This document shows positions 6,029 to 14,957 of a stretch of DNA of 64,000 bases, in pieces. The DNA lies in the NCBI RefSeq assembly GCF_042263505.1, contig NZ_JBHKFI010000014.1:1-64000 (forward strand). Direction: 5' to 3'. The stretch is from Bacillus_BE sp042263505 (GTDB taxonomy: Bacteria > Bacillota > Bacilli > Bacillales > Cytobacillaceae). The position numbers were made by a program, and so were the translations under genes. Under the pieces are notes generated by a model, which saw only the letters and a program-made list of their open reading frames with translations, was not told where the DNA came from and ran no database searches. Every line of letters starts with the position of its first letter. Positions within the stretch are counted from its first letter, which is position 1.

Positions 6029-8461
6029 ATGAAAGTGAATGAGGAAGAATACAAAAATGTCCTATCCATTTATCGAGTCCCTGTTTCAGAATTGCGCTCA
6101 GAATTTGATGCCAATCATTTTTCGTTTCAAACAACAGATGATCTGGAACATGTTTCAAATGAAATGATCGGACAGAAGCGTGCGGAAAAAGCGATGGAAT
6201 TTGGGCTTTCCGTTGAGCAAACAGGCTATAACTTATTTGTAGTTGGGACTGCAGGTACTGGACGTTTGACTTATACGCTTGATAGTGTGACCAAACAAGC
6301 GAAAGAACGGGCAGTCCCAAAGGATATTTGCTATGTGTATAATTTTGAAAACCCGGATATGCCATTGGTTATTGACTTTCCAGCAGGAACAGGGCAGAAG
6401 TTTCAACAGGAAATTGAGATACTATTAATCGATATTGAAAGACAAATCCGTTCTACTTTTTCAAGTGAGGTATTTGAAAAGGACAAGCGGAAGATTATTG
6501 AAGATTTCCGTGCTAGAGTTGAAGCAATTTGGCAGGAGACAGATGAATTTGCACTTCAACAGCATATGAAGGTTGAACGGACACCGGAAGGGATTGAACT
6601 TGTCCCGCTCTTTAATGGTAGACCACTTGCTGTAGAGGAGTTTGAAAAATTATCTGAGACGGATAAGGAAATGATGAAGAATTGTGAAAAGATAGTAGGC
6701 CAAAAAATTGATGAGACCGTCTATCAATCTTTAAAAATCGAAGAACTGCTTAAGAAAAAGGTCAATCAATTTATGATGGAGGTTGCGGCTAATTCGATTA
6801 AGGATCTTTTTAGTCCTTTTCGCGATAAGTATCAAGAAAACAAAAAGGTAATCGAGTATTTAGAATCCTATTTTCATGATGTCGTATCGCATTATACCTT
6901 TTTTCTAGATACGAATAATAATGGTCAAGAGAATATCATGAAGGCGCTTATGGGTGGTTCCAATGAACATTTTCATCATCGATACACGGTGAATTTATTT
7001 GTGAACAATAAAAATCTCGCAGGGGCTCCCGTGATCTATGAAACGAATCCGACTTATTATAATTTATTTGGCAAGGTTGAATATCAAGGTTCGCTTGGCA
7101 GCTGGACTACGAATTTTACTTTAATTAAACCTGGAGCCCTTCATTTGGCAAATGGGGGATATTTAATTCTCCAAGCGACAGAATTGTTGCAGCAGCCGCA
7201 AGTATGGATGCGGTTAAAAATGGCTTTGCAAACAGGAAGTATTCAAATTGAAAATTTGAATGAGATGAATGGTGTTATTCCCTCTAATGGGAATAGACCA
7301 GAGCCGATTCCGTTAAATCTTAAAGTGATAATTATTGGTTCTTACTATTTATACGATTTTCTTTCTGCATATGATGAAGATTTTCATAAGCTTTTCAAGG
7401 TAAAAGTAGAATTTGTGGCAATCATGAAAAAGGATCAAGAAAATAGCTGGAAATTAGCACGCTTTGTCAAAAATTATGTGGATAAGGAGGGGCTTCTTCC
7501 CTTCCATCGTCGCGCCATTGCAAAAGTTATTGATTATGGATCCCGGTTAGTAGAGGAGCAATCTAAACTTTCTACAGATTTTCAAGAGATAACAAAGGTT
7601 TTGGTGGAATCAAGTTATTGGGCGAAACTAGAGCATGAATCCGTTGTAGATGATCGGCATGTCGAAAAAGCTCTTTCAGAAAAAGCACATCGATCCAATC
7701 ATATCGTAGAGCAATATCGAGAAATGATTCGAAACGGCACAATCATGTTAGAAACCGATGGATATCGGATTGGACAAATCAATGGCTTAGCTGTAATGGG
7801 AACCAGAGATTCTATATTTGGAATTCCAACGAAGATCACCGCACAAACCTATGTCGGTAAAAACGGAATTATGAATATTGAACGAGAAGCGATGCTCAGC
7901 GGGCAAATTCATAATAAAGGCATGATGATTTTAACAGGGTTCCTCTCTGGAGAATTTGCGAAAAACCGGCCAATTCCATTATCAGCAAGCATTACCTTTG
8001 AACAAACCTATAATTCCATTGATGGTGACAGCGCTTCAAGCACAGAATTATATGTGTTGCTCTCTTCCTTAGCAGAAGTCCCGATTTACCAAGGGATTGC
8101 CGTAACAGGTTCCGTTAATCAATGGGGAGAAATTCAGCCAATTGGTGGAGTAAATGAAAAAATCGAGGGTTTTTACCATATTTGTAAAAGTCGTGCTTTG
8201 ACTGGCAAACAAGGTGTTATAATTCCAAAGCAAAATATCCAAAATTTGATGCTGGAAACGGAAGTAGTCGAAGCGATTAAAGAAGGGCACTTCCATATTT
8301 GGGCAGTTAGTCATATTGCAGAAGGTATTGAAATATTGACTGGCGTAGATGCTGGCAATATTCGAAATGAAAAAGGGCAATATCCAGAGGGAACCATTTT
8401 TGCGAAAGTAGAAAATCGATTTACGAAAATGTTTGAAATGGCTAACAAACTTAAGAACTAA
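6029..8461 (+). CDS. Lon-like (LonC/AAA_32 type) ATP-binding protease
   Basis: The 810-residue protein joins an N-terminal AAA-like region (about 1-560) interrupted by a long helical insertion to a C-terminal S16 Lon protease domain. The catalytic serine is S668 in DGDSASS and the catalytic lysine is K711 in GVNEKIEGFY. The spacing of 43 residues is the same as in classical Lon. The P-loop near residue 73 reads GTAGTGRLT, with Arg in place of the usual Lys. In related LonC proteins the ATPase is degenerate, so ATP dependence is doubtful. The Lon N-terminal substrate domain is absent. The start has only a weak upstream site (GAGAAAAGAG). It is a single gene ending before the terminator at 8551. 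Confidence 0.9.
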   Translation: MKVNEEEYKNVLSIYRVPVSELRSEFDANHFSFQTTDDLEHVSNEMIGQKRAEKAMEFGLSVEQTGYNLFVVGTAGTGRLTYTLDSVTKQAKERAVPKDICYVYNFENPDMPLVIDFPAGTGQKFQQEIEILLIDIERQIRSTFSSEVFEKDKRKIIEDFRARVEAIWQETDEFALQQHMKVERTPEGIELVPLFNGRPLAVEEFEKLSETDKEMMKNCEKIVGQKIDETVYQSLKIEELLKKKVNQFMMEVAANSIKDLFSPFRDKYQENKKVIEYLESYFHDVVSHYTFFLDTNNNGQENIMKALMGGSNEHFHHRYTVNLFVNNKNLAGAPVIYETNPTYYNLFGKVEYQGSLGSWTTNFTLIKPGALHLANGGYLILQATELLQQPQVWMRLKMALQTGSIQIENLNEMNGVIPSNGNRPEPIPLNLKVIIIGSYYLYDFLSAYDEDFHKLFKVKVEFVAIMKKDQENSWKLARFVKNYVDKEGLLPFHRRAIAKVIDYGSRLVEEQSKLSTDFQEITKVLVESSYWAKLEHESVVDDRHVEKALSEKAHRSNHIVEQYREMIRNGTIMLETDGYRIGQINGLAVMGTRDSIFGIPTKITAQTYVGKNGIMNIEREAMLSGQIHNKGMMILTGFLSGEFAKNRPIPLSASITFEQTYNSIDGDSASSTELYVLLSSLAEVPIYQGIAVTGSVNQWGEIQPIGGVNEKIEGFYHICKSRALTGKQGVIIPKQNIQNLMLETEVVEAIKEGHFHIWAVSHIAEGIEILTGVDAGNIRNEKGQYPEGTIFAKVENRFTKMFEMANKLKN

Positions 8462-8712
8462 TATCTAAGGTAAAAAAGAGTCTTGAAGCAATAAGGAAAT
8501 GGAGAGAGTTGCAAAAATAGATAAGATCATTCATTATTTATATAATTTGCGAAAACCTTGTTGGGATAAAATCCTAGCAAGGTTTTCTTATTACAAAAAT
8601 GTGAAATGAATAATAAATTGCTTGAATAAAATACCAAAAGTGGATATGATAAAATCTTAGTCGGCATTTTTCGACAAATTTAGCATTAAGATTCATTGGA
8701 AAACAAATGTAT
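8462..8712. other. intergenic region before the riboswitch
   Basis: It holds the terminator at 8551-8590 and then an AT-rich stretch likely to carry the promoter of the chemoreceptor transcript. No gene is seen. Confidence 0.5.
8551..8590 (+). terminator. terminator of the Lon-like gene
   Basis: A 10-bp stem (GAAAACCTTG with CAAGGTTTTC) is followed by TTATT. Confidence 0.75.
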
Positions 8713-8807
8713 AAAGGCAAACTATTCGAAAGGATAGGACTCAGGAGCCAAGGGTCTACGGTTTATGGGACACAAGAGCTCAAAGAACTAAGATCGCCCG
8801 GTTGCCA
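8713..8807 (+). promoter_or_regulatory. cyclic-di-GMP-I (GEMM) riboswitch
   Basis: The segment carries the GEMM landmarks in order. GGCAAAC is the 5' P1 strand. CTATTC-GAAA-GGATAG is the P2 hairpin with its GNRA tetraloop. GGACTCAGGAGCCAAGGGTCTA forms the conserved core and P3. TAAGATCGCCCGGTTGCC holds the tetraloop receptor and the closing P1 strand. The core reads ACTCAGGAGCC rather than the common ACGCAAAGCC, so ligand preference is worth testing. A terminator (8817-8846) follows directly and the gene downstream is a chemoreceptor, a usual target of this class. Confidence 0.85.
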
Positions 8808-8816
8808 ATTATTTGG

Positions 8817-8846
8817 CTATTTTATCTTGTGTAGAATAGTTTTTTT
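8817..8846 (+). terminator. riboswitch-linked terminator
   Basis: An 8-bp stem (CTATTTTA with TAGAATAG, one G-U) is followed by seven T. Its 3' arm GAATAG is also complementary to CTATTC in the riboswitch P2 stem (8722-8727), which offers a possible alternative fold. The mechanism is inferred. Confidence 0.7.
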
Positions 8847-8944
8847 ATGGGAAAATTGCTCAATCATTGGGTAAAGGAGAGGATTAATAGGGATTAACCA
8901 GTTTTAAAAATAAAAATATACAAAAAGAAAGGTAAGTTGAAATA

Positions 8945-10924
8945 ATGAAAAACATCTTAAGATATTTTAAGCATATGAAGACGAAATTGATTTTGTCCTT
9001 TGCTATAATTTTAATAGTTCCTACAATTTCGATTGGATATCTTTCCTTTTTATCGGCAAAGGATGCTATTCAAGAGGAAATGCTTAATGGATTTGGAGAA
9101 AGTTTAAGTTTGCTAAATTCAACCATTGATAATACCATTCAGCCAAAAATGAATGATGTCGGGTATTTTGCTCAAAAAATTACAAGCCAAACTTATCAAA
9201 AAGAGAGTTTGCAAGAATTAACCACAACCTTTGAGCAATATACGAAGCTGCACCCTGAAGTCGAGATGATTTATGTTGGTACTGAAACAGGCCAATTTAT
9301 CCGAAAACCTGAAATGGAAACTAAAGCAGGGTATGATCCAAGAGTGAGAGATTGGTACCGTGCAGCAATGGCAAAAAAAGGGGAAATTGTTATCTCGTCC
9401 CCCTATGCAGATGCAAACACAGGAAAAATGGTGTTAACCCTTTCGCAATCTACAAAGGATGGTTCAGGGGTTGTTGCAGTCGATATCTCTTTAGGTTATA
9501 TTCAAAAATTAACGAATCAAGTAAAAATCGGTAACCATGGTTTCGCGTTTTTAATTGATGTAGATAAAAAATATGTTTCTCACCCAACGCAGAAAGGTGG
9601 AAGCGAAGCAAAAGAAAACTATGTTGATAAAATGTTTAAGCAAGAAACAGGACATTTTAATTATACAGATAAAAAACGCTTCGACAAAATCATGAGCTTT
9701 AAGACCAATTCATTAACGGGGTGGAAAATTGGAGGAATGATTGATTCTTCTGAAGTAAGCCAAAAAGCTTCACCTATTCTTAACCATACCATTCTCATTA
9801 TGGCCATTGCGCTGATCATTGGGGCAATAGCTATTTATCTAATCACAAAATCTATTATCTCTCCGTTGAAAAAATTAAAACATCAGGCATTAGCGATAAG
9901 CGGCGGCGACTTAACAGACGAAATTAAGATTGAAACAAATGATGAGATTGGCGAACTTGCAGGTGCCTTCAATGAGATGTCAGAAAATCTTCGCCATTTG
10001 ATTACGGAAATTAATAGCAGTGCTGGACAAGTGGCGGCTGCATCTGAGGAGCTATATGCTACAACGGAACAAACCACTCAAGCCACCAATCAGATTGCTT
10101 CTGATATACAAACAGTTGCTGAAGGAGCAGAGAGTCAAGTGATTAGTTCAGAAGAGAGCTCTTTGGCGATGGAGGAGGTTTCCCAAGGAATGCAAAGAAT
10201 CGCTGAATCCTCTTCATCAGTTAGAGATTCAGCAGAGAAAACGACTGCATTATCTGAGCAAGGAAATGAATTGATCCAAAAAGCCATGCTTCAAATGGAG
10301 TCTATTAGTTTAGCAACTGAAAACACAACGGCGGCCATTTTCCAATTAATTGAACGATCTCAAGAAATCAGTAAAATCATTGAAGTCATCACAAGTATTG
10401 CTGATCAAACCAATCTGCTAGCTTTAAATGCTGCGATTGAAGCAGCTAGGGCTGGTGAGCATGGAAAGGGATTTGCTGTGGTAGCAGATGAGGTTAGAAA
10501 ATTAGCGGAACAATCTCGTGACTCAGCAGCACAAATTGTTACATTAATCAATGGAATTAAAAATGATACGGAAATGGCTAATAACGAGATGCTTGGAAGT
10601 GTTAGGGAAGTAACGTCAGGGAGAAATATTATTGATCAGACAGGTGAAGCTTTTCAACAAATTACAAAGGCTATAGCCTATGTTGGTGCACAAATCCAAG
10701 AAGTATCAGCCACCTCTGAACAAATATCAGCCAATACACAACAAGTTACAGCGACAATTGAGCAACTAGCTTCCATCGCTAAGGATGCATCGGCTGGCTC
10801 ACAAAATGTAGTGGCAGCTTCTGAGGAGCAATTAGCTTCCATTGAAGAAATTTCAACCTCTACCGAGTCCTTGAGCAAATTGGCACAGGATTTACAAGAA
10901 TTGTTAACGAAATTTAAGATCTAA
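8945..10924 (+). CDS. methyl-accepting chemotaxis protein (dCache sensor)
   Basis: The 659-residue transmembrane chemoreceptor has TM1 at about 13-35, an extracellular dCache_1 domain at about 40-275, TM2 at about 280-302, a HAMP domain to about 355 and a cytoplasmic signalling coiled coil. The conserved hairpin tip IADQTNLLALNAAIEAARAG lies near 484-503. The sensor contains YDPRVRDWYRAA followed by SSPYADANTGK and AVDIS, the Tyr/Arg/Trp/Tyr/Asp/Asp pattern associated with amino-acid-binding dCache domains. An amino acid ligand is therefore plausible. Expression is likely set by the cyclic-di-GMP riboswitch in its leader. It is monocistronic. Confidence 0.96.
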   Translation: MKNILRYFKHMKTKLILSFAIILIVPTISIGYLSFLSAKDAIQEEMLNGFGESLSLLNSTIDNTIQPKMNDVGYFAQKITSQTYQKESLQELTTTFEQYTKLHPEVEMIYVGTETGQFIRKPEMETKAGYDPRVRDWYRAAMAKKGEIVISSPYADANTGKMVLTLSQSTKDGSGVVAVDISLGYIQKLTNQVKIGNHGFAFLIDVDKKYVSHPTQKGGSEAKENYVDKMFKQETGHFNYTDKKRFDKIMSFKTNSLTGWKIGGMIDSSEVSQKASPILNHTILIMAIALIIGAIAIYLITKSIISPLKKLKHQALAISGGDLTDEIKIETNDEIGELAGAFNEMSENLRHLITEINSSAGQVAAASEELYATTEQTTQATNQIASDIQTVAEGAESQVISSEESSLAMEEVSQGMQRIAESSSSVRDSAEKTTALSEQGNELIQKAMLQMESISLATENTTAAIFQLIERSQEISKIIEVITSIADQTNLLALNAAIEAARAGEHGKGFAVVADEVRKLAEQSRDSAAQIVTLINGIKNDTEMANNEMLGSVREVTSGRNIIDQTGEAFQQITKAIAYVGAQIQEVSATSEQISANTQQVTATIEQLASIAKDASAGSQNVVAASEEQLASIEEISTSTESLSKLAQDLQELLTKFKI

Positions 10925-11234
10925 AAGATTATGTGATTAATAATATAGAAGAAAAGCATACTGGGAAATTAATTTGCTTAAATTTCCTGGTATGCTTTTT
11001 TGTATGGAGGAATTTCAACATTTAAGCCAAAAAAAGATTCAATTTTCTGAATAAAAAGGAAGAATATAACCCTTATTCAAAACGCAGGATATACACAGTT
11101 ATTCCTGTGCTTTAGATATGGAAGGAACAGCCTTTTGATTCTGGAGCTATGTTCTTTTTTACCACTTTCAATTGAAAGCAAAAAGCAATTCGGGGTGACG
11201 ATTAAATTTGTCCTTTCTTTAACACATACTTTCC
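10925..11234. other. intergenic region between chemoreceptor and tnrA
   Basis: It holds the terminator at 10952-11001. No gene or other clear motif is seen in the rest. Confidence 0.5.
10952..11001 (+). terminator. terminator of the chemoreceptor gene
   Basis: A long stem (AAAAGCATAC...GGAAATT paired with AATTTCC...GTATGCTTTT) is followed by T. Confidence 0.9.
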
Positions 11235-11573
11235 CTAGTTCCGATAACGTGGTTGATTTTGGATACCGAATCTTGCATTAATTTGTCCTCGAATCATTTC
11301 CTTGCGTGCTGATCTTTGATCCGCTTCGTTCTTTTTTGCTGCCATTTCTTTTCGTATTTCAAAGGTCTGAACTCCATCTTCAAGCATATCTGCAATTTCC
11401 ATAAGAGTTTCTATGTCGGAAAAAGAATATTTTCGATTCTTTCCATTAGACCTTTCTGGAAACACCAATTGTCTTTCTTCATAATAGCGAATTTTTCGTT
11501 CTGATAGCCCAGTTAACTCACACACCGTCCCGATTGTAATCACTTTTTTGTCTTTGTAAGAAATGTCTGCCAT
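11235..11573 (-). CDS. tnrA: global nitrogen regulator TnrA (MerR family)
   Basis: TnrA activates or represses nitrogen genes under nitrogen limitation and is held inactive by feedback-inhibited glutamine synthetase. The 112 residues show the TnrA pattern. SYKDKKVITIGTVCELTGLS starts the winged-helix MerR domain, then come RKIRYYEERQLVFPERS and RKYSFSDIE. The C-terminal GQINARFG segment resembles the glutamine-synthetase-binding tail. This tail and the neighbour amtB favour TnrA over GlnR. The start follows GAGGTGA. A TnrA box at 11652-11668 lies about 51 nt upstream of the likely transcription start, as expected for autoactivation. Confidence 0.93.
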   Translation of the reverse strand: MADISYKDKKVITIGTVCELTGLSERKIRYYEERQLVFPERSNGKNRKYSFSDIETLMEIADMLEDGVQTFEIRKEMAAKKNEADQRSARKEMIRGQINARFGIQNQPRYRN

Positions 11574-11615
11574 ATTTTCACCTCACAAAAGTAAATAGTG
11601 GCCTCATTAAAAGTA

Positions 11616-11668
11616 ATTATACATGAAATGTGCTTGAAATATAACGACCAATGTTAAAAAAACTAACA
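11616..11668 (-). promoter_or_regulatory. tnrA promoter with TnrA/GlnR box
   Basis: On the minus strand a perfect TATAAT (11621-11616) is the -10. The box TGTTAAAAAAACTAACA (11652-11668) matches the TGTNANAWWWTMTNACA consensus with one mismatch. Its centre falls about 51 nt upstream of the inferred start point, the spacing used for TnrA activation. Confidence 0.75.
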
Positions 11669-11811
11669 TTCGAATAAAATTATCTGCATTTTTTGATTTT
11701 TAAACTTATGCAAATACCTGAAATAATGGTTTAACAGGCAGTGTTGTCATATCCTTTTATGCTAAGATTCATCAACCAAGGAGTAATATAAATAAGAAAA
11801 AGAAAATACTA

Positions 11812-11864
11812 TGTCAGATAATCTAACATGTTTGTTGTTGTGAGATTTTCTTACCAGCTATAAT
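11812..11864 (+). promoter_or_regulatory. amtB promoter with perfect TnrA box
   Basis: TGTCAGATAATCTAACA (11812-11828) matches the TnrA/GlnR consensus at every defined position. Downstream are a poor -35 (TTGTTG, 11835-11840) and a perfect TATAAT (11859-11864). The box is centred about 51 nt upstream of the predicted start, so TnrA activation is expected. Confidence 0.85.
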
Positions 11865-11907
11865 AAGAACAACAAAAACATAAAAAAGAAAAGGGGCTGA
11901 AATTGAA

Positions 11908-13179
11908 ATGGATGTTGCAGTATTAATGGATAACCTGTGGGTTATGGTTGGCGCTGTATTAGTCTTCTTAATGCTGGGTGGCTTCATTCTTCTCGAAGCT
12001 GGTTCTACAAGAATGAAAAATGCTGGTCATATTTCAGGTAAGACGATCTTGGCAGCTGGACTTGGTACATTAGTTTTTTGGGCAGTCGGTTATGGATTTA
12101 TTTATGGTGATGGAAATGCATTTATAGGTTTATCTAATTTCTTTTATGGTGATGCTTCAACGGTTAAAGAGGGATTAACACCTTCTGTTGATTTCATGTT
12201 CCAAGTGATGTTCGCGTTAGTATCCTTAACGATCGCGTTTGGTGGTTTTGCTGAACGTGCGAAATTATCCGCATATGTCATATTTGCTGTTTTATTCTCC
12301 GCATTGGTTTACCCAGTTGTAGCTCATTGGATCTGGGGCGGTGGCTGGTTAGCTGAACATGGAAAGCAGGATTTCGCTGGTTCAACTGTTGTTCATTTAA
12401 CAGGTGCTATGGCAGCATTAGCGGCAACGATTGTCTTAAAGCCACGGATTGGAAAATATAATAAAGATGGTTCTACCAATGATATTGCTGGTCATAACCA
12501 AGTATATACAGCATTAGGTGTTTTATTATTATGGGTTGGTTGGTTTGGATTTAATGCAGGTAGTACATTTGGTGTTACAGATGGATTCTTTGGCTATGTT
12601 GCCCTTAATACTCAATTGGCAGCAGGCGGTGGTGCAGCAGCAGCTGCATTAGTAGCTTGGTTAGTTACAGGAAAGGCAGATGTTCCGACCACTTTAAATG
12701 GTGCATTAGCTGGTTTGGTTGCAATTACCGCATCCTGTGGATTCGTAGAACCTTGGGCAGCAGTTGTTATTGGGATTGTAGGAGGATTAATCGTATTCTT
12801 TAGTGTGAAGATGTTTGATAAAGCTCGAATTGACGACCCAATTTTTGCCCTATCTGTTCACGGTACAGTCGGCGTTTGGGGTACACTTTCAAATGGATTA
12901 TTCGCGATTCCTTCCCTTTCAACTGACATTGATTGGGGGCAAGCAGGATTATTCTATGGAGGCGGCTTCCATCAATTAGGTGTTCAAGTATTAGGGGTTG
13001 CAGCATCTGGTTTATATGCCTTCGTTGTATCTTTCATTATTTTAAAAGTAATGAATGCTGTGATGAAAGGTATCCGTGTTACAGAAGAAGAAGAAATCAT
13101 TGGTCTTGATATTAGTGAACACGGAAGTTATGGATACCCAGAAAGCATGCCTAATAATAAAGAAAAAGCAGGTGCATAA
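11908..13179 (+). CDS. amtB: ammonium transporter (Amt/Mep/Rh family)
   Basis: The 423-residue membrane channel for ammonium has about 11 membrane segments. It starts at the Amt pattern MLGGFILLEAGSTRMKNAGH and contains DFAGSTVVHLTGAMAAL, the family signature with a pore histidine, and later SVHGTVGVWGTL with the second pore histidine. The start follows AAAAGGGG. In B. subtilis amtB (nrgA) is followed by the PII gene glnK (nrgB). Here it is followed at 1 nt by a DUF294 nucleotidyltransferase. The TnrA box upstream fits induction on poor nitrogen sources. Confidence 0.97.
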   Translation: MDVAVLMDNLWVMVGAVLVFLMLGGFILLEAGSTRMKNAGHISGKTILAAGLGTLVFWAVGYGFIYGDGNAFIGLSNFFYGDASTVKEGLTPSVDFMFQVMFALVSLTIAFGGFAERAKLSAYVIFAVLFSALVYPVVAHWIWGGGWLAEHGKQDFAGSTVVHLTGAMAALAATIVLKPRIGKYNKDGSTNDIAGHNQVYTALGVLLLWVGWFGFNAGSTFGVTDGFFGYVALNTQLAAGGGAAAAALVAWLVTGKADVPTTLNGALAGLVAITASCGFVEPWAAVVIGIVGGLIVFFSVKMFDKARIDDPIFALSVHGTVGVWGTLSNGLFAIPSLSTDIDWGQAGLFYGGGFHQLGVQVLGVAASGLYAFVVSFIILKVMNAVMKGIRVTEEEEIIGLDISEHGSYGYPESMPNNKEKAGA

Positions 13180-13180
13180 A

Positions 13181-14197
13181 ATGGCTGCTGCCGACCATTT
13201 AGATCGCGGTGAGCTGGAAGAACCGATAGATGATTATAAGGCTTTAAGAAAATGGCGAAATCATCGTATTCAACTAGTTTGGGATGATCCCATCGCTTTG
13301 AATCAATTTCATGATGAGCTCATTGAAGCAACTGTACAAAAAGCAATCAAAAATGTAGAAAGTGAGTTGGGGCCAGCCCCTGCTCACTTTACCTTCTTTT
13401 TGATGGGAAGTGGCGGAAGACTTGAACAGTCGATATGGAGTGACCAGGATCATGGAATAATTTTTAGCGGAAAGGAGGAAATGAAATTCTATTTTTTGCA
13501 GTTAGGAACCGAAATTTCACAAGGGCTTAGTGAGGTGGGCTATCCATTTTGTGATGGGAAGGTTATGTCCTCCAACCCGAAGTGGTGTAATTCTTTGGAG
13601 GCTTGGGAAAAGCAAATTTACGATTGGCTGGATGAGGCAAGTTGGGAATCCCTTCGTTATTTTTCTACTTTTTTTGATTCTCGTGTTCTACTAGGAAGTG
13701 AGTCCCGTTTAATAAAATTAAAAGAAGGGGCATTTAAAATATTAAAAGAAAACCCATTTTTATTAACTCGTTTGTTAGAGAATATCAGTCATATAAGGAA
13801 AGGTCTTGGAGTCCTTGGCCAGCTGTTGCCAAATACTTCTGGTAAAGAAGCGGGCAGTATCAATATGAAGGAAGTGGTCCTTTTTCCTTATGTTAACTCA
13901 CTCCGATTGCTTTCGCTGAAAGAGGAAATTTTAGCACCATCTACTTTAGAACGTTTTCGATTTTTACCTGAAAGTTATTATCACATAAAAGATTATCAAT
14001 CAAGTTTTGAAAAACTTTTACGCTTGCGTCTTTATCATAAAAAAAAGGCAGAAAACTATGAGAATGTTCATTTCTTAAATATTCACTCTTTATCAAAATC
14101 AGAAAAATTAGAGATAAAAGAAATCATGAAAAATGGCTATAAGCTTTTTGAGGAAACGAAGGAAATTATCCAAAAAGGGTGTTCTTCATGGACATGA
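13181..14197 (+). CDS. DUF294 putative nucleotidyltransferase (GlnD-like)
   Basis: The 338-residue protein has the DUF294 nucleotidyltransferase core: GSGGR at 76-80 followed by SDQD at 87-90, the nucleotide- and metal-binding pattern shared with GlnD-type enzymes. A C-terminal helical DUF294_C substrate-binding domain (about 190-330) follows. I chose the ATG one base after the amtB stop. The frame runs open further up inside amtB, but nothing there looks like an initiation site. Such proteins often carry CBS domains at the N-terminus; none is present here. Coupling to amtB suggests a role in controlling ammonium uptake, which is inference. Confidence 0.88.
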   Translation: MAAADHLDRGELEEPIDDYKALRKWRNHRIQLVWDDPIALNQFHDELIEATVQKAIKNVESELGPAPAHFTFFLMGSGGRLEQSIWSDQDHGIIFSGKEEMKFYFLQLGTEISQGLSEVGYPFCDGKVMSSNPKWCNSLEAWEKQIYDWLDEASWESLRYFSTFFDSRVLLGSESRLIKLKEGAFKILKENPFLLTRLLENISHIRKGLGVLGQLLPNTSGKEAGSINMKEVVLFPYVNSLRLLSLKEEILAPSTLERFRFLPESYYHIKDYQSSFEKLLRLRLYHKKKAENYENVHFLNIHSLSKSEKLEIKEIMKNGYKLFEETKEIIQKGCSSWT

Positions 14198-14922
14198 GTC
14201 AGATGATTCATTTTGTTAAACAACTATCTGGAAGACTAAATCCGAGTATGTATACATCTGTGGCTAACCAAACGGATGCGGCAAGTATTGCTTTTTTAAG
14301 ACAGCTTCAAAAAGAAATAAGAAAAGAAGATGTCTTGCAAGTCCCTTTTTCACAATTAAAGGTGATTGTCTTTGATTTAGAAACGACGGGTTTTTATCCA
14401 CAAAATGGAGATAAGATTTTATCCATCGGTGCAGTGAAGTTGGTTGGAGATCAAGTAATGGAGCAGGAGACTTTTTACTCATTAATCAATTCATCTGAAC
14501 CCATTTCCGAAGAGATCAAGGATTTAACAGGAATTTGTGAATCGGAACTTAAAGAAGCTCCACCGTTAGAACAGGTATTAAGGGATTTCTATCAATTTAT
14601 TGAAAGCCGCCCTCTCGTTGCCCACCATGCGAATCACGAAAAAAGCTTTATGCAAAATGTCACATGGAAAACATTAAAAATGAATTTTCAGCATCGTCTA
14701 ATGGATACTTCCTTTTTAACAAAGGTCGTAGAGCCGGAAAAAAAGCTTATTACTTTAGATGAATGCTGTCAACACTTTGGTATTTCCATCGATCAGAGAC
14801 ATCACGCTCTATATGATGCAATTGGAACAGCAAAACTATGGGCGAAGGGAGTTCAGTTAATTCAGGAACAAGGGTTTAAGAATCTGTCGGATGTGTATAA
14901 TTATTTGGCGAAAATCCGGTGA
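14188..14922 (+). CDS. DnaQ-like 3'-5' exonuclease (DEDDh family)
   Basis: The 244-residue protein has a roughly 50-residue helical N-terminus and then an exonuclease domain. The acidic motif DLETTG begins at Asp63. Later come HHANHEKSF and the C-terminal HHALYDA with the catalytic His and Asp of the DEDDh type. An ATG at 14188 preceded by AAAAAGGG fits best; it overlaps the upstream gene by 10 nt, so the two are translationally coupled. DUF294 proteins paired with this exonuclease type are a known combination near transporter genes. Whether it acts on nucleic acid or a nucleotide signal is not shown. Confidence 0.88.
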   Translation: MDMSQMIHFVKQLSGRLNPSMYTSVANQTDAASIAFLRQLQKEIRKEDVLQVPFSQLKVIVFDLETTGFYPQNGDKILSIGAVKLVGDQVMEQETFYSLINSSEPISEEIKDLTGICESELKEAPPLEQVLRDFYQFIESRPLVAHHANHEKSFMQNVTWKTLKMNFQHRLMDTSFLTKVVEPEKKLITLDECCQHFGISIDQRHHALYDAIGTAKLWAKGVQLIQEQGFKNLSDVYNYLAKIR

Positions 14923-14927
14923 AATAT

Positions 14928-14957
14928 GGTGCAGTGTCAGAGGCTGTACCTTTTTTA
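14928..14957 (+). terminator. terminator of the amtB operon
   Basis: A 7-bp stem with one G-U (GGTGCAG with CTGTACC) is followed by six T. Confidence 0.75.

Noticed and set aside
13076..13180. Upstream extension of the DUF294 gene into amtB
   Set aside because: The extra 35 residues are the out-of-frame amtB end, rich in Lys, with no ribosome binding site. The ATG at 13181 fits the gene junction.
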